Below are positions 54,879-64,000 of a DNA stretch of 64,000 nucleotides, piece by piece. The notes beneath the pieces were generated by a model. It did not search any database. It was given only the letters and a program-made list of their open reading frames with translations, and was not told the DNA's origin. Source of the DNA: an uncultured Sphingomonas sp. (GTDB taxonomy: Bacteria; Pseudomonadota; Alphaproteobacteria; Sphingomonadales; Sphingomonadaceae); the NCBI GenBank assembly GCA_913775315.1, contig CAJYIX010000020.1:62001-126000 (forward strand), written 5' to 3'. The stretch's first letter is position 1. Every line of letters begins with the position of its first letter. Made by a program: the position numbers and the translations under genes.

Positions 54879-56108
54879 ATGCTCGATCGCATGGTTCAGG
54901 ACGCAGGATCGCTGGGCTTCGTCGCCGACCGGCTGGCGCGGATCGACGCGTTTCTGACCGAGCGTTATCTCGACACCGGCCTGTTGCCCCATGCCCAGCT
55001 TTTGATCGCGCGCGACGGGGCGATCGCGCATTTCAGCCACCTCGGCAACGCACGTGTCGACGGGACGCCCGTCGGCCCCGACACGCTGTTCCGCATCGCT
55101 TCGATGACAAAGCCGATCACCAGCGTCCTGTTCATGATGCTGGTCGAGGAGGGACGCGTCGCGCTCGACACCCCGGTCCACCGCGTGCTGCCCGAGTTGA
55201 AGGGCGTCGGCGTCTATGCCGGGGGCGGCGGCGGGGTGCCGTTCGCGGTGACGCCGACCGCACGGCCGATGCTGATGGTCGATCTGCTGCGCCACACCGC
55301 GGGCTTCACCTACGGCTTCCAGAACCGCACCAATGTCGATGCCGCGCATCGCGAGCTCCGGATCGAATCGTGGCACGGCAATCTCGATCTCGACGGCTTC
55401 ATCGCTGCGCTTGGCAAGCTGCCGCTGGAATTCTCGCCTGGCGATGCGTGGAACTATTCGGTCGCGACCGACGTGCTCGGCGCGGTGATCCAGCGGATCG
55501 AGGACCGGCCGCTCGACGAGGTGATGGAGGGCCGCATCCTCGCCCCGCTCGGCATGAACGATACCTTCTTTCAGGTGCCAGAGGACAAACTCCCCCGCCT
55601 TGCCGACTGCTACACGTTCAAAGCGGACGAGGGCCGCGTCATGTACGATCCGGGGGCGGCGAGCGCCTGGGCGCTCAAGCCGCGGCTCGTTTCGGGCGGC
55701 GGCGGGCTCGTTTCCACCAGCCTCGACTATCACCGCTTCTGCACGATGCTGCTCAATGGCGGCACGCTGGACGGCACGCGCATTCTCGGCCGCAAGACGA
55801 TCGAGCTGATGACGGCCAACCACCTGCCCGGCGGCGGCGACCTGGCATCCATGTCGCGGTCGATGTTCAGCGAGGCGACCAATGCCGGCATCGGCTTCGG
55901 CCTGGGCTTTGCCGTGACGCAGGACGTCGCCTCGACGCTCGTCCCCGGCAGCGTCGGCGACTATTACTGGGGCGGGCTCTTCTCGACCGCCTTCTTCATC
56001 GATCCCGTCGAGCGGCTGCACATGATTTTCATGACGCAATTGAGCCCCTCGAGCCTCTATCCCGTCCGCCGCGAGATCCGCACGATGATCCACGCGGCGC
56101 TCGACTGA
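54879..56108 (+). CDS. Serine hydrolase, beta-lactamase/esterase class C type
   Basis: A 409-residue protein of the beta-lactamase-related family. The catalytic S-x2-K motif is SMTK (about residue 75), the Tyr motif is WNYSVATDV, and the third motif region lies in the C-terminal [26 protein letters not shown]. No signal peptide is evident, so it is probably a cytoplasmic esterase (EstB-like) rather than an antibiotic-degrading enzyme. GGAGAGGA lies about 16 bases before the ATG at 54879; a longer start at 54828 is possible. It precedes the FadB-like gene by 23 bases. Confidence 0.85.
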   Translation: MLDRMVQDAGSLGFVADRLARIDAFLTERYLDTGLLPHAQLLIARDGAIAHFSHLGNARVDGTPVGPDTLFRIASMTKPITSVLFMMLVEEGRVALDTPVHRVLPELKGVGVYAGGGGGVPFAVTPTARPMLMVDLLRHTAGFTYGFQNRTNVDAAHRELRIESWHGNLDLDGFIAALGKLPLEFSPGDAWNYSVATDVLGAVIQRIEDRPLDEVMEGRILAPLGMNDTFFQVPEDKLPRLADCYTFKADEGRVMYDPGAASAWALKPRLVSGGGGLVSTSLDYHRFCTMLLNGGTLDGTRILGRKTIELMTANHLPGGGDLASMSRSMFSEATNAGIGFGLGFAVTQDVASTLVPGSVGDYYWGGLFSTAFFIDPVERLHMIFMTQLSPSSLYPVRREIRTMIHAALD

Positions 56109-56131
56109 CTGCCCCCAAGGAGATGGCAACC

Positions 56132-58156
56132 ATGACTTCCCCCATCACCACGCGCCGTGACGGCGACGTGCTGGTCGTCCTGTCGAACAACCCGCCGGTC
56201 AACGCGCTGGGCGCCGCGGTGCGCCAGGGCCTCGACAAGGCGATCGACGAAGCAGCGGCCGATGACGGCATCAAGGCGGTGGTCATCGCGTGCGAGGGCC
56301 AGACCTTCTTCGCGGGCGCCGACATTACCGAGTTCGGCAAGATGATGGCCGAACCCTCGCTCCCCGTCCTGGTCGACAAGATCGAGGCGTCGGAAAAGCC
56401 CGTGATCGCCGCGATCCACGGCACCGCGCTCGGCGGCGGGCTGGAGGTGGCGCTGGCCGCGCATTACCGCATCGCCGTCCCCTCAGCGAAGTTCGGCCTG
56501 CCCGAAGTGAAGCTCGGCATCCTGCCCGGCGCCGGTGGCACGCAGCGGCTGCCGCGCGTCGCGGGCGTCGAGGTCGCGCTCGAAATGGCGACCAAGGGCG
56601 ATCCGATCCCCGCCGCCAAGGCCAAGGACGCAGGGTTGCTCGACCGCGTGACCGAGGGCGACCTGCTGACCGACGCCATCGCCTTTGCGCGCGAGGTCGC
56701 CAACACCCGCCCGCTGCCGCGCACCAGCGAGGCGCCGGTCACGCTCGACCCCGCGGTGGTCGAGGCGTTCCGCAAGACCAACGCCCGCCGCTTTCGCGGC
56801 CTCGACGCGCCGAACGAGATCATCGAGGTGATCGAGACGACCGCGGGCAAGCCCTATGCCGAGGGCGTCCAGCGCGAGCGCATGGGCTTCATGAAGCTGG
56901 TCATGGGCAAGCAGTCGGCGGCGCTGCGCCATATCTTCTTCGCCGAGCGCAAGGCATCGAAGATCGACGGCCTGCCCGAGGGGACGCAGCCGCGCGAGAT
57001 CAAGCGCGTGGGCGTCATCGGTGCCGGCACGATGGGCGGCGGCATCAGCATGAACTTCCTGTCGGCGGGCATCCCCGTCACGATCGTCGAGATGCAGCAG
57101 GAAGCGCTCGACCGCGGCACCGGCGTGATGCGCAAGAATTACGAGGCGACCGCCGCCAAGGGCCGCATGACGCCTGAACAGGTCGAGGGCGCGATGGGGC
57201 TCCTCAAGCCAACGCTCAGCCTCGACGACCTCGCCGACTGCGACCTCATCATCGAGGCGGTGTATGAGTCGATGGATGTGAAGAAGGACATTTTCGGCAA
57301 GCTCGACACCATCGCCAAGCCCGGCGCGATCCTCGCCTCCAACACGTCCTACCTGAACATCGACGAGATCGCCGCGGCGACCAACCGGCCGCAGGACGTG
57401 CTCGGCCTCCACTTCTTCTCGCCCGCCAACGTGATGAAGCTGCTCGAGGTGGTGCGCGGGGCGAAGACCGCGCCCGACGCGCTGATGACCGCGATGGCGG
57501 TCGCCAAGAAGATCAGGAAGGTCGCAGTCGTCGCCGGCGTCTGCCACGGCTTCATCGGCAACCGGATGCTGATGCCGCGTCAGGTCGAGGCGATGAACCT
57601 CCTCCTCGAGGGCGCGACGCCCGAGCAGGTCGACCGCGTCCATGTCGCGTTCGGGATGCCGATGGGGCCGTTCCAGATGGCCGACCTTGCCGGCGTCGAT
57701 ATCGGCTGGCACCGCGACCCGACCCGGATCGAGAGCATCCGCGATGCGCTCGCCGCCGAGGAGCGCTGGGGCCAGAAGAAGGGCAAGGGCTTCTACGACT
57801 ATGACGAGAAGCGCCAACCCTCGAACAGCCCGCGCGTTGCCGAGATCATCGATGAGTTCCGCCAGAAGACCGGCACGCCGCAGCACGAGGTGACCGAGGA
57901 CGAGATCACCGAACGCACGCTCTACACCATGGTCAACGAGGGTGCCCGCATCCTCGAAGAGGGTATGGCGCAGCGTGCGAGCGACATCGATGTGGTCTGG
58001 ATCTACGGCTACGGCTTCCCCCCGTACAAGGGCGGGCCGATGTTCTGGGCCGACCAGGAGGGCCTGCCGAAGATCGTCGCCGGGCTGGAGAAGCACGGCT
58101 TCGAGGTCGCCAAGCTGCTGCGCGAAAAGGCCGAGAAGGGCGAGAAGTTCAATTGA
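56132..58156 (+). CDS. 3-hydroxyacyl-CoA dehydrogenase / enoyl-CoA hydratase (FadB/FadJ-like)
   Basis: A 674-residue bifunctional beta-oxidation enzyme. The N-terminal crotonase domain (1-190) has [28 protein letters not shown] and [20 protein letters not shown] with both catalytic Glu. The NAD domain starts at about residue 295 ([18 protein letters not shown]) and has the catalytic [15 protein letters not shown]. Two C-terminal helical domains follow ([26 protein letters not shown]). It hydrates and then oxidises acyl-CoA. AAGGAG lies nine bases before the ATG at 56132, which favours that start over 56123. Confidence 0.93.
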   Translation: MTSPITTRRDGDVLVVLSNNPPVNALGAAVRQGLDKAIDEAAADDGIKAVVIACEGQTFFAGADITEFGKMMAEPSLPVLVDKIEASEKPVIAAIHGTALGGGLEVALAAHYRIAVPSAKFGLPEVKLGILPGAGGTQRLPRVAGVEVALEMATKGDPIPAAKAKDAGLLDRVTEGDLLTDAIAFAREVANTRPLPRTSEAPVTLDPAVVEAFRKTNARRFRGLDAPNEIIEVIETTAGKPYAEGVQRERMGFMKLVMGKQSAALRHIFFAERKASKIDGLPEGTQPREIKRVGVIGAGTMGGGISMNFLSAGIPVTIVEMQQEALDRGTGVMRKNYEATAAKGRMTPEQVEGAMGLLKPTLSLDDLADCDLIIEAVYESMDVKKDIFGKLDTIAKPGAILASNTSYLNIDEIAAATNRPQDVLGLHFFSPANVMKLLEVVRGAKTAPDALMTAMAVAKKIRKVAVVAGVCHGFIGNRMLMPRQVEAMNLLLEGATPEQVDRVHVAFGMPMGPFQMADLAGVDIGWHRDPTRIESIRDALAAEERWGQKKGKGFYDYDEKRQPSNSPRVAEIIDEFRQKTGTPQHEVTEDEITERTLYTMVNEGARILEEGMAQRASDIDVVWIYGYGFPPYKGGPMFWADQEGLPKIVAGLEKHGFEVAKLLREKAEKGEKFN

Positions 58157-58202
58157 TCGCCCCCTCGCCCTGCCCGGCGCATCCGGTGATGGCGGCGCGG
58201 CC

Positions 58203-59504
58203 ATGAGGTCCGCGCTCGCCACCGCCGCCGCGATCCGGGCGGGCGAGACCAGCGCCCGCGCCGAGACAGAGGCGGCGATCGCGCGGATCGAGGCGGGCGA
58301 CGGCGCGATCAACGCCGTCGTCGTCCGCGACTTCGACCGCGCGCGCGCCGCCGCCGACGCGATCGACGCGCGCGCGGCCACGGCCGACGCGATGCCGCTG
58401 CTCGGCGTGCCGATGACGGTGAAGGAAGCCTTCGACGTCGAGGGGCTGCCGACGCATTGGGGCTTCGCGCAGCACGCCGGCAACGTCGCGACGAGCGATG
58501 CCGAAGCCGTGCGCCGGCTAAAGGCGGCGGGCGCGATCATCCTTGGTAAGACCAACATTCCCAAGGGGCTGGGCGACTGGCAGTCGGTCAATTCGATTCA
58601 CGGCCGGACGAACCATCCCCTCGACCCCGCGCGCACGCCGGGCGGCAGTTCGGGTGGGTCCGCCGCGTCGCTGGCGGCGGGTTATGTCCCGATCGAGATG
58701 GGCAGCGACATCGGCGGGTCAATCCGCGTCCCCGCGCATTTCTGCGGCGTCTGGGGCCTCAAGCCCACCTGGGCGGCAATCAGCAGCCTCGGCCACCGCT
58801 ATCCCAAGACTGACGGCGCGGAGACGGTGCTCGGCGTTGTCGGCCCGCTCGCACGCTCGGGCGAGGATCTGGCGGTCATGCTCGACCTGCTCTCCACGCT
58901 CCCGCTGCCGCACCCGCGGCCCGCTCGCCGCGTTCTTGCGCTCACGCAGCATCCCGCCACCCGCACTGCCGCTGCCTGTGTCGCAGCGGTCGAGCGCGCG
59001 GCCGACGCGCTGGGCAAGGCGGGGGTCGAGGTGATCCGCGACCACCCCGCCCTGCCCAACCTCGCGCGTCAGCATGAGGCCTATGGCAAGATGCTGAACG
59101 TCGTCTTTGCCCGGTCGCAGCCCGACCTTCACAACACGATGCCGACGCTGCTCGCCTGGCTGAGCTGGCTCGACGCACAGGCGCGCAGCACGCGTGCGTG
59201 GGGCGCGCTCTTCGACGAAGTGGACGCGGTGATCGCGCCGCCAGCCGCCACGCTCGCCTTCCCGCACGACAGCCGTCCGCTGGCCGAGCGGACGCTCGAT
59301 ATCGACGGGGTAGAGAACCCCTATGACGCGCATCTCGCCTGGGCGGGGCTCGCGACCTATCCCGGCCTGCCCGCCTGCGTCGTGCCCGTCGGCACCTTCG
59401 ACGGCCTGCCCGGCGGCGTGCAGGTAATGACCGCCGCCAGTCGCGACCACGACGCCATCGCGATCGCCCAATTGATCGACACCCAGCTTCAAGGAGCCGC
59501 GTGA
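58203..59504 (+). CDS. Amidase (amidase signature family)
   Basis: A 433-residue amidase. The catalytic Lys is in [11 protein letters not shown] (about residue 75), the cis-Ser and nucleophile Ser in the Gly/Ser-rich [16 protein letters not shown] (about 144-159) and [23 protein letters not shown]. It hydrolyses amide bonds; the substrate cannot be read from the sequence. Between a FadB-like gene and two acyl-CoA dehydrogenase genes, it may free an acid that enters the pathway, which is inference. Its stop overlaps the next ATG (TGATG). Confidence 0.9.
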   Translation: MRSALATAAAIRAGETSARAETEAAIARIEAGDGAINAVVVRDFDRARAAADAIDARAATADAMPLLGVPMTVKEAFDVEGLPTHWGFAQHAGNVATSDAEAVRRLKAAGAIILGKTNIPKGLGDWQSVNSIHGRTNHPLDPARTPGGSSGGSAASLAAGYVPIEMGSDIGGSIRVPAHFCGVWGLKPTWAAISSLGHRYPKTDGAETVLGVVGPLARSGEDLAVMLDLLSTLPLPHPRPARRVLALTQHPATRTAAACVAAVERAADALGKAGVEVIRDHPALPNLARQHEAYGKMLNVVFARSQPDLHNTMPTLLAWLSWLDAQARSTRAWGALFDEVDAVIAPPAATLAFPHDSRPLAERTLDIDGVENPYDAHLAWAGLATYPGLPACVVPVGTFDGLPGGVQVMTAASRDHDAIAIAQLIDTQLQGAA

Positions 59505-60688
59505 TGACCGACCTCGACCAGTTCCGCCAAGAGACTCGTGAGTGGCTGGAGGCCAATTGCCCGCCCGAGATGCGCAAACCCGTGCGCAGCGACAAGGACG
59601 TGTGCTGGGGCGGCCGCCGCGCGGTCTATCAGCCGGGCCAGAAGGAGTGGATGGACGCGATGGCCGCGCGCGGCTGGACCGTCCCCGACTGGCCGACGCA
59701 ATATGGCGGTGGCGGCCTGTCGCCGGCGGAGGCCAAGGTGCTGAAGGAGGAGATGGCCGCGATCGGCGCGCGCAATCCGCTGTCCAGCTTCGGCATCTCG
59801 ATGCTCGGCCCGGCGCTCCTCAAATACGGGACCGAGGAACAGAAGCTCGAGCACCTGCCCAGGATCGCGCGCGGCGAGATCCGCTGGTGCCAGGGCTATT
59901 CGGAGCCCAATGCCGGCTCCGACCTCGCCGGGCTCGCCACCAGCGCGGAGGATGCCGGCGACCACTATATCGTCAACGGACAGAAGGTCTGGACCAGCTA
60001 CGCCGACAAGGCCGACTGGATCTTCTGCCTCGTCCGCACGTCGAAGGAATCGAAGCAGGGCGGCATCAGCTTCGTCCTGTTCGACATGGAGAGCGAGGGC
60101 GTCTCGACGCGGCCGATCCTGCTCATCAGCGGCTATTCGCCCTTCTGCGAGACCTTCTTCGACAATGTGAAGGTGCCCAAGGCCAATCGCGTCCATGACG
60201 AGAACAAGGGCTGGGACGTCGCCAAATACCTGCTCGGCCATGAGCGCGAGATGATCTCGGGCATGGGCCTGGGTCAGGGGAGCGGCGGCAACCCGCTGAT
60301 CGAGGGGGCGATCGCGACGATCGGCCTTGACGAGAGCGGCCGCCTTGCCGACCCGATGCTGCGCGCCGCGATCGCCGAGTTCGACGTGCGCGCCCGCGCC
60401 TTCTCCGCCATGTCCGAACGCTTCATCGACGAACTGAAGGCCGGCCGCGCACACCCCGCACAGCCCAGCATGATGAAGTACGTCGGGACCGAACTGAACA
60501 AGCAGCGCCACGAGCTGGTCATGGCAGCCGGCGGCAGCGACGCACTCGAATGGGAGAGCGAGGGCTCGAACGGCGGGGCGAAGGCGCGCGCGTGGCTGCG
60601 CACCAAGGCCAATTCGATCGAGGGCGGGACCAGCGAAATCCAGCTCGGCATCATCGCCAAGCGCATCCTCGAACTACCCGGCGCCTGA
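59504..60688 (+). CDS. Acyl-CoA dehydrogenase, large-type partner
   Basis: A 394-residue acyl-CoA dehydrogenase. Helical N-terminal domain (WPTQYGGGGLSPAEAKVLKEE), the FAD/substrate loops QGYSEPNAGSDLAGL and NGQKVWTSYADKADW, and a C-terminal NSIEGGTSEIQLGIIAKRIL. The layout is like pimeloyl-CoA or steroid-side-chain dehydrogenase large subunits. AAGGAG lies 8-13 bases before the ATG at 59504 (a GTG three bases earlier is less likely). The next gene encodes a smaller acyl-CoA dehydrogenase, so an alpha2beta2 enzyme is possible. Confidence 0.9.
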   Translation: MTDLDQFRQETREWLEANCPPEMRKPVRSDKDVCWGGRRAVYQPGQKEWMDAMAARGWTVPDWPTQYGGGGLSPAEAKVLKEEMAAIGARNPLSSFGISMLGPALLKYGTEEQKLEHLPRIARGEIRWCQGYSEPNAGSDLAGLATSAEDAGDHYIVNGQKVWTSYADKADWIFCLVRTSKESKQGGISFVLFDMESEGVSTRPILLISGYSPFCETFFDNVKVPKANRVHDENKGWDVAKYLLGHEREMISGMGLGQGSGGNPLIEGAIATIGLDESGRLADPMLRAAIAEFDVRARAFSAMSERFIDELKAGRAHPAQPSMMKYVGTELNKQRHELVMAAGGSDALEWESEGSNGGAKARAWLRTKANSIEGGTSEIQLGIIAKRILELPGA

Positions 60689-60745
60689 CACCCCCCTTCC
60701 CGCCAGTGCCGCCGGTCGAGCGGCGCGGCGTCCCGGAGAGATACG

Positions 60746-61855
60746 ATGCCCCTTTATCTCAACGACGAACAGACGATGCTGCGCGACACCGCGCGCGATT
60801 TCGTGGGCACCGAAGCCCCCGTCAGCCATCTGCGCGGCCTGCGCGATGCCAAGGACGAGACGGGCTTCAGCCGCGACCTGTGGAAGCAGTTCGCCGAGAT
60901 GGGCTTCACCGGCATCCTTGTGCCGGAAGAGCAGGGCGGCCTCGGCCTCGGCCATGTCGAGGCGGGGGTGGTGATGGAAGAGATCGGTCGAAATCTCTCC
61001 CCCTCCCCCTTCCTCTCCACCTCGATCGCAGCGGTCGCTGGCCTCAAGGGCACTGCGCATGCCGACGCGTGGTTCCCGCGTATCGTCGCCGGCGATGCGG
61101 TGATCGCGCTCGCGATTGACGAGAGCGCCAAGCACACCGGCAGGATCGACATGACAGCCGAGCGATCGGGCAACGGCTTCAAGCTCACCGGCACCAAGCG
61201 GTTCGTTCACCACGCCCATGTCGCCGACCTGATCCTCGTCGCGGCGAAGACCAAAAATGGCGAAACGGTGTTCGCGGTCGATCCCAGGGCCGCGGACCTC
61301 ACCGCGGATCCTCGCCGCCTTGCCGACTCCAGTCTTGCCAGCGAGCTTCGCTTCGACGGTGTGGCGGTCGATGCCGACGCGGTGGTGAGCGAGGTCGATG
61401 GCGGACGCGCTGTCCTCGACCGCATCCTGGGTGCCGCGCGTACCGCTGCTGCCGCCGAGCTGGTCGGCGTCGGCGCGGGCGCGATGGACATGACGGTGAG
61501 CTACCTCAAGGAGCGCAAGCAGTTCGGTCAGCTGATCGGCAGCTTCCAGGCACTTCAGCACCGTGCCGCGCACCTCTATTCGGAAATGGAGGTTGCGCGC
61601 GCCGCCGTGCTCAAGGCGCAGCAGATGCTCGACGCCGGTGACCCTCGCGCCGACGAAGCGACGCACGTCGCAAAGGCGATGACGGGGCTTGCCACGACAC
61701 TGTCGGTGCAGGAAGGCATCCAGATGCATGGCGGCATCGGCATGACCGACGACTACGACATCGGCTTCTACATGAAGCGCGCGCGCGTGCTGGCCGAGAT
61801 GTTCGGGGACGCGGGCCACCATGCCGATGCATTGGCAAGGACGAACGGATATTGA
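60746..61855 (+). CDS. Acyl-CoA dehydrogenase, small-type partner
   Basis: A 369-residue acyl-CoA dehydrogenase with the N-terminal LNDEQTMLRDTARDFVG and EQGGLGLGHVEAGVVMEEIGR regions. The middle domain is weaker than usual, lacking a clear TEP-x-AGSD loop (ALAIDESAKHTG instead). The C-terminal KERKQFGQLIGSFQALQHRAA and QMHGGIGMTDDYDIGFYMKRA hold the FAD contacts. The changed middle loop fits a subunit that shares an active site with the preceding gene product. CGGAGAG precedes the ATG. The stop overlaps the thioesterase start (TGATG). Confidence 0.88.
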   Translation: MPLYLNDEQTMLRDTARDFVGTEAPVSHLRGLRDAKDETGFSRDLWKQFAEMGFTGILVPEEQGGLGLGHVEAGVVMEEIGRNLSPSPFLSTSIAAVAGLKGTAHADAWFPRIVAGDAVIALAIDESAKHTGRIDMTAERSGNGFKLTGTKRFVHHAHVADLILVAAKTKNGETVFAVDPRAADLTADPRRLADSSLASELRFDGVAVDADAVVSEVDGGRAVLDRILGAARTAAAAELVGVGAGAMDMTVSYLKERKQFGQLIGSFQALQHRAAHLYSEMEVARAAVLKAQQMLDAGDPRADEATHVAKAMTGLATTLSVQEGIQMHGGIGMTDDYDIGFYMKRARVLAEMFGDAGHHADALARTNGY

Positions 61856-62736
61856 TGGCCGCGCGAGCCGATACTGCCGAGGGTCTGGTCGAACAGCTCG
61901 TGACGCTGCTCGACGTCGAGACGATTGACACCGACCTCTATCGAGGGCCGCGCCAGCCGGGCGGCGTCGGGCGCGTGTTCGGCGGACAGGTGATCGCACA
62001 AGCATTGCAAGCCGCCCAGCGGTCGATCGACGACGGCAAGGTCGCGCACTCGCTCCACGCCTATTTCATGCGCGCGGGGAACGAAGACTATCCGATCGTC
62101 TATCGCGTCGTCCGCGATTTCGACGGGCGCAGCTTCGCCAACCGCCGCGTCATCGCGATGCAGCAGGGCAAGCCGATCCTCAACATGATCGCCAGCTTCC
62201 AGTCGCCCGAGGACGGCCTTTCGCATCAATTCCCGATGCCCGACGTGCCTGCTCCGCAAGCGCTGAAAAGCGAAGGCGAGCTGCGCGAGGAAATCCAGGA
62301 ACATGTGCCCGAGAAGCTGCGCCGCTTCTTCCTGCGCGCCCGGCCCATCGAGATTAGGCCCGTCGCCCCGCGCGAATGGTTCAACCCCGCCCCGCGCGAG
62401 CCGGTGCAACACAGCTGGTTCCGCGTCGTCGCGCCCCTGCCCGACGATCCGGCGCTGCACCGCGCGATGCTCGCCTATGCCAGCGACATGACGCTCCTCG
62501 GCACCTGCATGCTGCCGCACGGCATGACGTGGATGGACGGGTCGGTGCAGACCGCCAGCCTCGATCATGCATTGTGGCTGCACGAGCCCTTCCGCGCTGA
62601 CGAATGGCTGCTCTACACCTGCGACAGCCCGTGGTCCGGCCATGGCCGCGGCCATAATCGCGGGCGCATCTACACCGCCGACGGTCGCCTGGTCGCGAGC
62701 TCGGCGCAGGAGGGGCTGATCCGCAAGCGCGGCTAG
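61855..62736 (+). CDS. tesB: Acyl-CoA thioesterase II
   Basis: A 293-residue TesB-type double hot-dog thioesterase. Motifs: DLYRGPRQPGGVGRVFGGQVIAQAL near residue 25, HSLHAYFMRAGNEDYPIVYRV, GRSFANRRVIAMQQG, and the C-terminal SLDHALWLHEPFRADEWLLY, where the family's catalytic Asp/His region lies, then SAQEGLIR. It releases free acids from acyl-CoA, here closing the acyl-CoA cluster. The ATG at 61855 overlaps the previous stop; a TTG at 61852 is an alternative. Confidence 0.94.
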   Translation: MAARADTAEGLVEQLVTLLDVETIDTDLYRGPRQPGGVGRVFGGQVIAQALQAAQRSIDDGKVAHSLHAYFMRAGNEDYPIVYRVVRDFDGRSFANRRVIAMQQGKPILNMIASFQSPEDGLSHQFPMPDVPAPQALKSEGELREEIQEHVPEKLRRFFLRARPIEIRPVAPREWFNPAPREPVQHSWFRVVAPLPDDPALHRAMLAYASDMTLLGTCMLPHGMTWMDGSVQTASLDHALWLHEPFRADEWLLYTCDSPWSGHGRGHNRGRIYTADGRLVASSAQEGLIRKRG

Positions 62737-62771
62737 ACCCTCGCGGCACTTTTCCGCCGGTTCTTCGTTGT

Positions 62772-63182
62772 TTGCGGGTGATCGGACCTCTTCTCCCCCT
62801 GACGCTTGCTGCCGCCGCGCAGCCGCAGCCCAATGCCATCGACGCGCGCGAGGCCGAACCGCGCCTGATCGTCGTGTTCGCCCCCAGCCGCGACGACCCC
62901 CGCCTCGTTCGCCAGCAGGCGCTGTTGCGTCAGTCGCAGGCAAGCATGGGCGATCGCGACGTACATGTGATCGAGGTGGTGGGCGATACCGTCGCCGGGG
63001 CGCACGAATATGCCGCCGCGCTACGCCAGCGTTACGCCGTACCCCGCTCGCGCTTCGGCGTCGTGCTTGTCGGTCGCGACGGCGGCGTGAAGCTCCGCTC
63101 GGCAGAGGCGATCGTGCCGCGTCAGATCGAGCGGACGATCGATGCGATGCCGATGCGTCGTCGCGAGATGGCGGCGCGCTGA
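62772..63182 (+). CDS. DUF4174 family protein, exported
   Basis: A 136-residue protein with an N-terminal signal (LLPLTLAAAAQ) and a DUF4174 layout: RLIVVFAPSRDDPRLVRQQALL, RDVHVIEVVGD, YAVPRSRFGVVLVGRDGGVKLRS and a C-terminal helix. DUF4174 is a thioredoxin-like fold without the redox CxxC; no Cys is present here. Function unknown. The start is TTG at 62772 or GTG at 62778. Confidence 0.72.
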   Translation: MRVIGPLLPLTLAAAAQPQPNAIDAREAEPRLIVVFAPSRDDPRLVRQQALLRQSQASMGDRDVHVIEVVGDTVAGAHEYAAALRQRYAVPRSRFGVVLVGRDGGVKLRSAEAIVPRQIERTIDAMPMRRREMAAR

Positions 63183-63229
63183 TCCTCCTGCGTGTTGCGG
63201 CGCAGCGACGAAGCGCTTAGCCCGCGCCG

Positions 63230-64000
63230 ATGACTGGCGATTCCATCCTCAAGGGCATCGGCCTGCGCATCCTCGCGGCCGCGCTAATGGCGACGATGGG
63301 GGCGCTCATCAAGCTGGCGGAGACGCGCGGCGCCGGTTTGGCCGACACGATGTTCTTTCGCCAGCTCTGCGCGCTGCCCGTCGTCACCATCTACCTTTGG
63401 CGGACGGTGGGCTTGGGCGCGGTTCGGACGCAGCGTTTCCCCGCCCATCTGGGGCGTACCGCCGCGGGTCTGGTCGGCATGTGTTTCACCTTCGGGTCGA
63501 TCCACCTGCTGCCGCTCGCGGAAGCCACGACGTTTCAGTTCACCGCGCCGCTGTTCGCCACGCTCCTCGGCGCGGTCTGGCTGCGCGAGCCGACGGGTGT
63601 CCACCGCTGGGCGGCGGTCGCGGTCGGGTTTGCGGCGATCGTCATCATCGCCGAACCGGGCGGCCATTCGATCCCGCTGACAAGTGCCGGCGTCGGGCTG
63701 ATGGCGGGGTTCATGATCGCCGTCACCTCCGTCCTGCTGCGCCAGATCGGCAGGACCGAGGGCGCGGGCACGACGGTCTTCTGGTTCTCGGCACTATCGG
63801 TGCCACCGCTGTTCCTTTTCTGGCTCACCGATCTGCGCGCGCATCCGCCGATGGTGTGGGCGATCCTGGCGGCGATCGGCATTGTTGGCGGGATGGGACA
63901 GATCGCGCTGACCGCGGCGCTGCGCCACGGGCCGGTATCGGTGATCGTGCCGATGGATTATTCGTCGCTCCTTTGGGCGACGGCGCTCGGCTGGCTGTTG
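63230..64000 (+). CDS. EamA/DMT-family transporter (3' end cut off)
   Basis: The first 257 residues of a drug/metabolite transporter; the reading frame runs off the right edge. It has at least eight hydrophobic helices and the two-EamA layout, with AEATTFQFTAPLFATLLGAVWLREP ending the first repeat and an inner-membrane export fold typical of amino-acid or metabolite exporters. The ATG at 63230 is preceded by a short gap with no strong ribosome-binding site. Substrate unknown. Confidence 0.85.
   Translation, partial: MTGDSILKGIGLRILAAALMATMGALIKLAETRGAGLADTMFFRQLCALPVVTIYLWRTVGLGAVRTQRFPAHLGRTAAGLVGMCFTFGSIHLLPLAEATTFQFTAPLFATLLGAVWLREPTGVHRWAAVAVGFAAIVIIAEPGGHSIPLTSAGVGLMAGFMIAVTSVLLRQIGRTEGAGTTVFWFSALSVPPLFLFWLTDLRAHPPMVWAILAAIGIVGGMGQIALTAALRHGPVSVIVPMDYSSLLWATALGWLL

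Noticed and set aside
54797..56131. The single reading frame from 54797 to 58156 could suggest one 1119-residue protein
   Set aside because: Up to 56131 it is an out-of-frame reading of the serine hydrolase gene with Arg/Ala-rich noise. The real product starts at the ATG at 56132 after an AAGGAG site.

Overview
The window is about 64 kb of GC-rich, densely packed chromosomal DNA. It most likely comes from an alphaproteobacterium of the order Sphingomonadales (Sphingomonas-like). The evidence is the GC-rich codon use, the proteins recognised (a D-mannonate dehydratase very like the Novosphingobium enzyme, Caulobacter-type xylose genes, TonB-dependent uptake), many 1-4 base start/stop overlaps, and GC-rich intergenic inverted repeats. 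No rRNA, tRNA, CRISPR array, phage or transposase gene was found. No stretch longer than 300 bases lacks a gene.

Layout. 1-1.7 kb: end of a trmD-rplS operon and a thioredoxin-reductase-like flavoprotein. 1.8-5.2 kb: copper-resistance genes copB, copA and a small Cys-rich secreted protein. 5.2-19.7 kb: a glucuronoxylan/xylose utilisation island. It holds a GDSL esterase, a LacI-family regulator, a sugar:H+ symporter, xylC-xylB-xylX (Weimberg pathway), an alpha-ketoglutarate semialdehyde dehydrogenase, a GH67 alpha-glucuronidase, manD and a GH3 glycosidase. 19.9-23.8 kb: a small membrane protein and a PepSY / TonB receptor / DUF2946 metal-uptake operon. 23.8-25.2 kb: a META-domain lipoprotein and a frameshifted hypothetical gene. 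25.2-46.3 kb: mostly housekeeping genes (rmuC, def, recR, fmt, truA, an rRNA methyltransferase, nnr, ispE, ETF-ubiquinone oxidoreductase, a uracil-DNA-glycosylase-like protein, lytic transglycosylase, moaB, L,D-transpeptidase, rnr, glpD). 46.3-52.9 kb: an inverted repeat, an archaeal/eukaryotic-type proS, a HerA-like ATPase, an S9 peptidase and an AI-2E family permease. 53-62.7 kb: an acyl-CoA cluster (ligase, serine hydrolase, FadB-like bifunctional enzyme, amidase, paired acyl-CoA dehydrogenases, thioesterase). The window ends in a DUF4174 protein and a truncated EamA transporter.

The clearest system is the xylan island. Five 14-bp near-palindromes fitting the pattern YGNTANCGNTANCA (one site has G at position 1) sit 22-56 bp upstream of the start codons of the transcription units encoding the esterase, the transporter, xylXBC, aguA/KGSADH plus manD (divergent), and the GH3 enzyme. 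They define a local regulon for the LacI-family protein encoded beside the first site. The enzymes would cut (methyl)glucuronoxylan fragments, import sugar, oxidise xylose to alpha-ketoglutarate and send the uronic-acid branch through mannonate. A xylonate dehydratase (xylD) and the uronate isomerase/reductase are not in the window. A second distinctive feature is an 11-residue motif (C-x2-E-H-A-x-M-G-H-C), four times in CopB and once in CopA.
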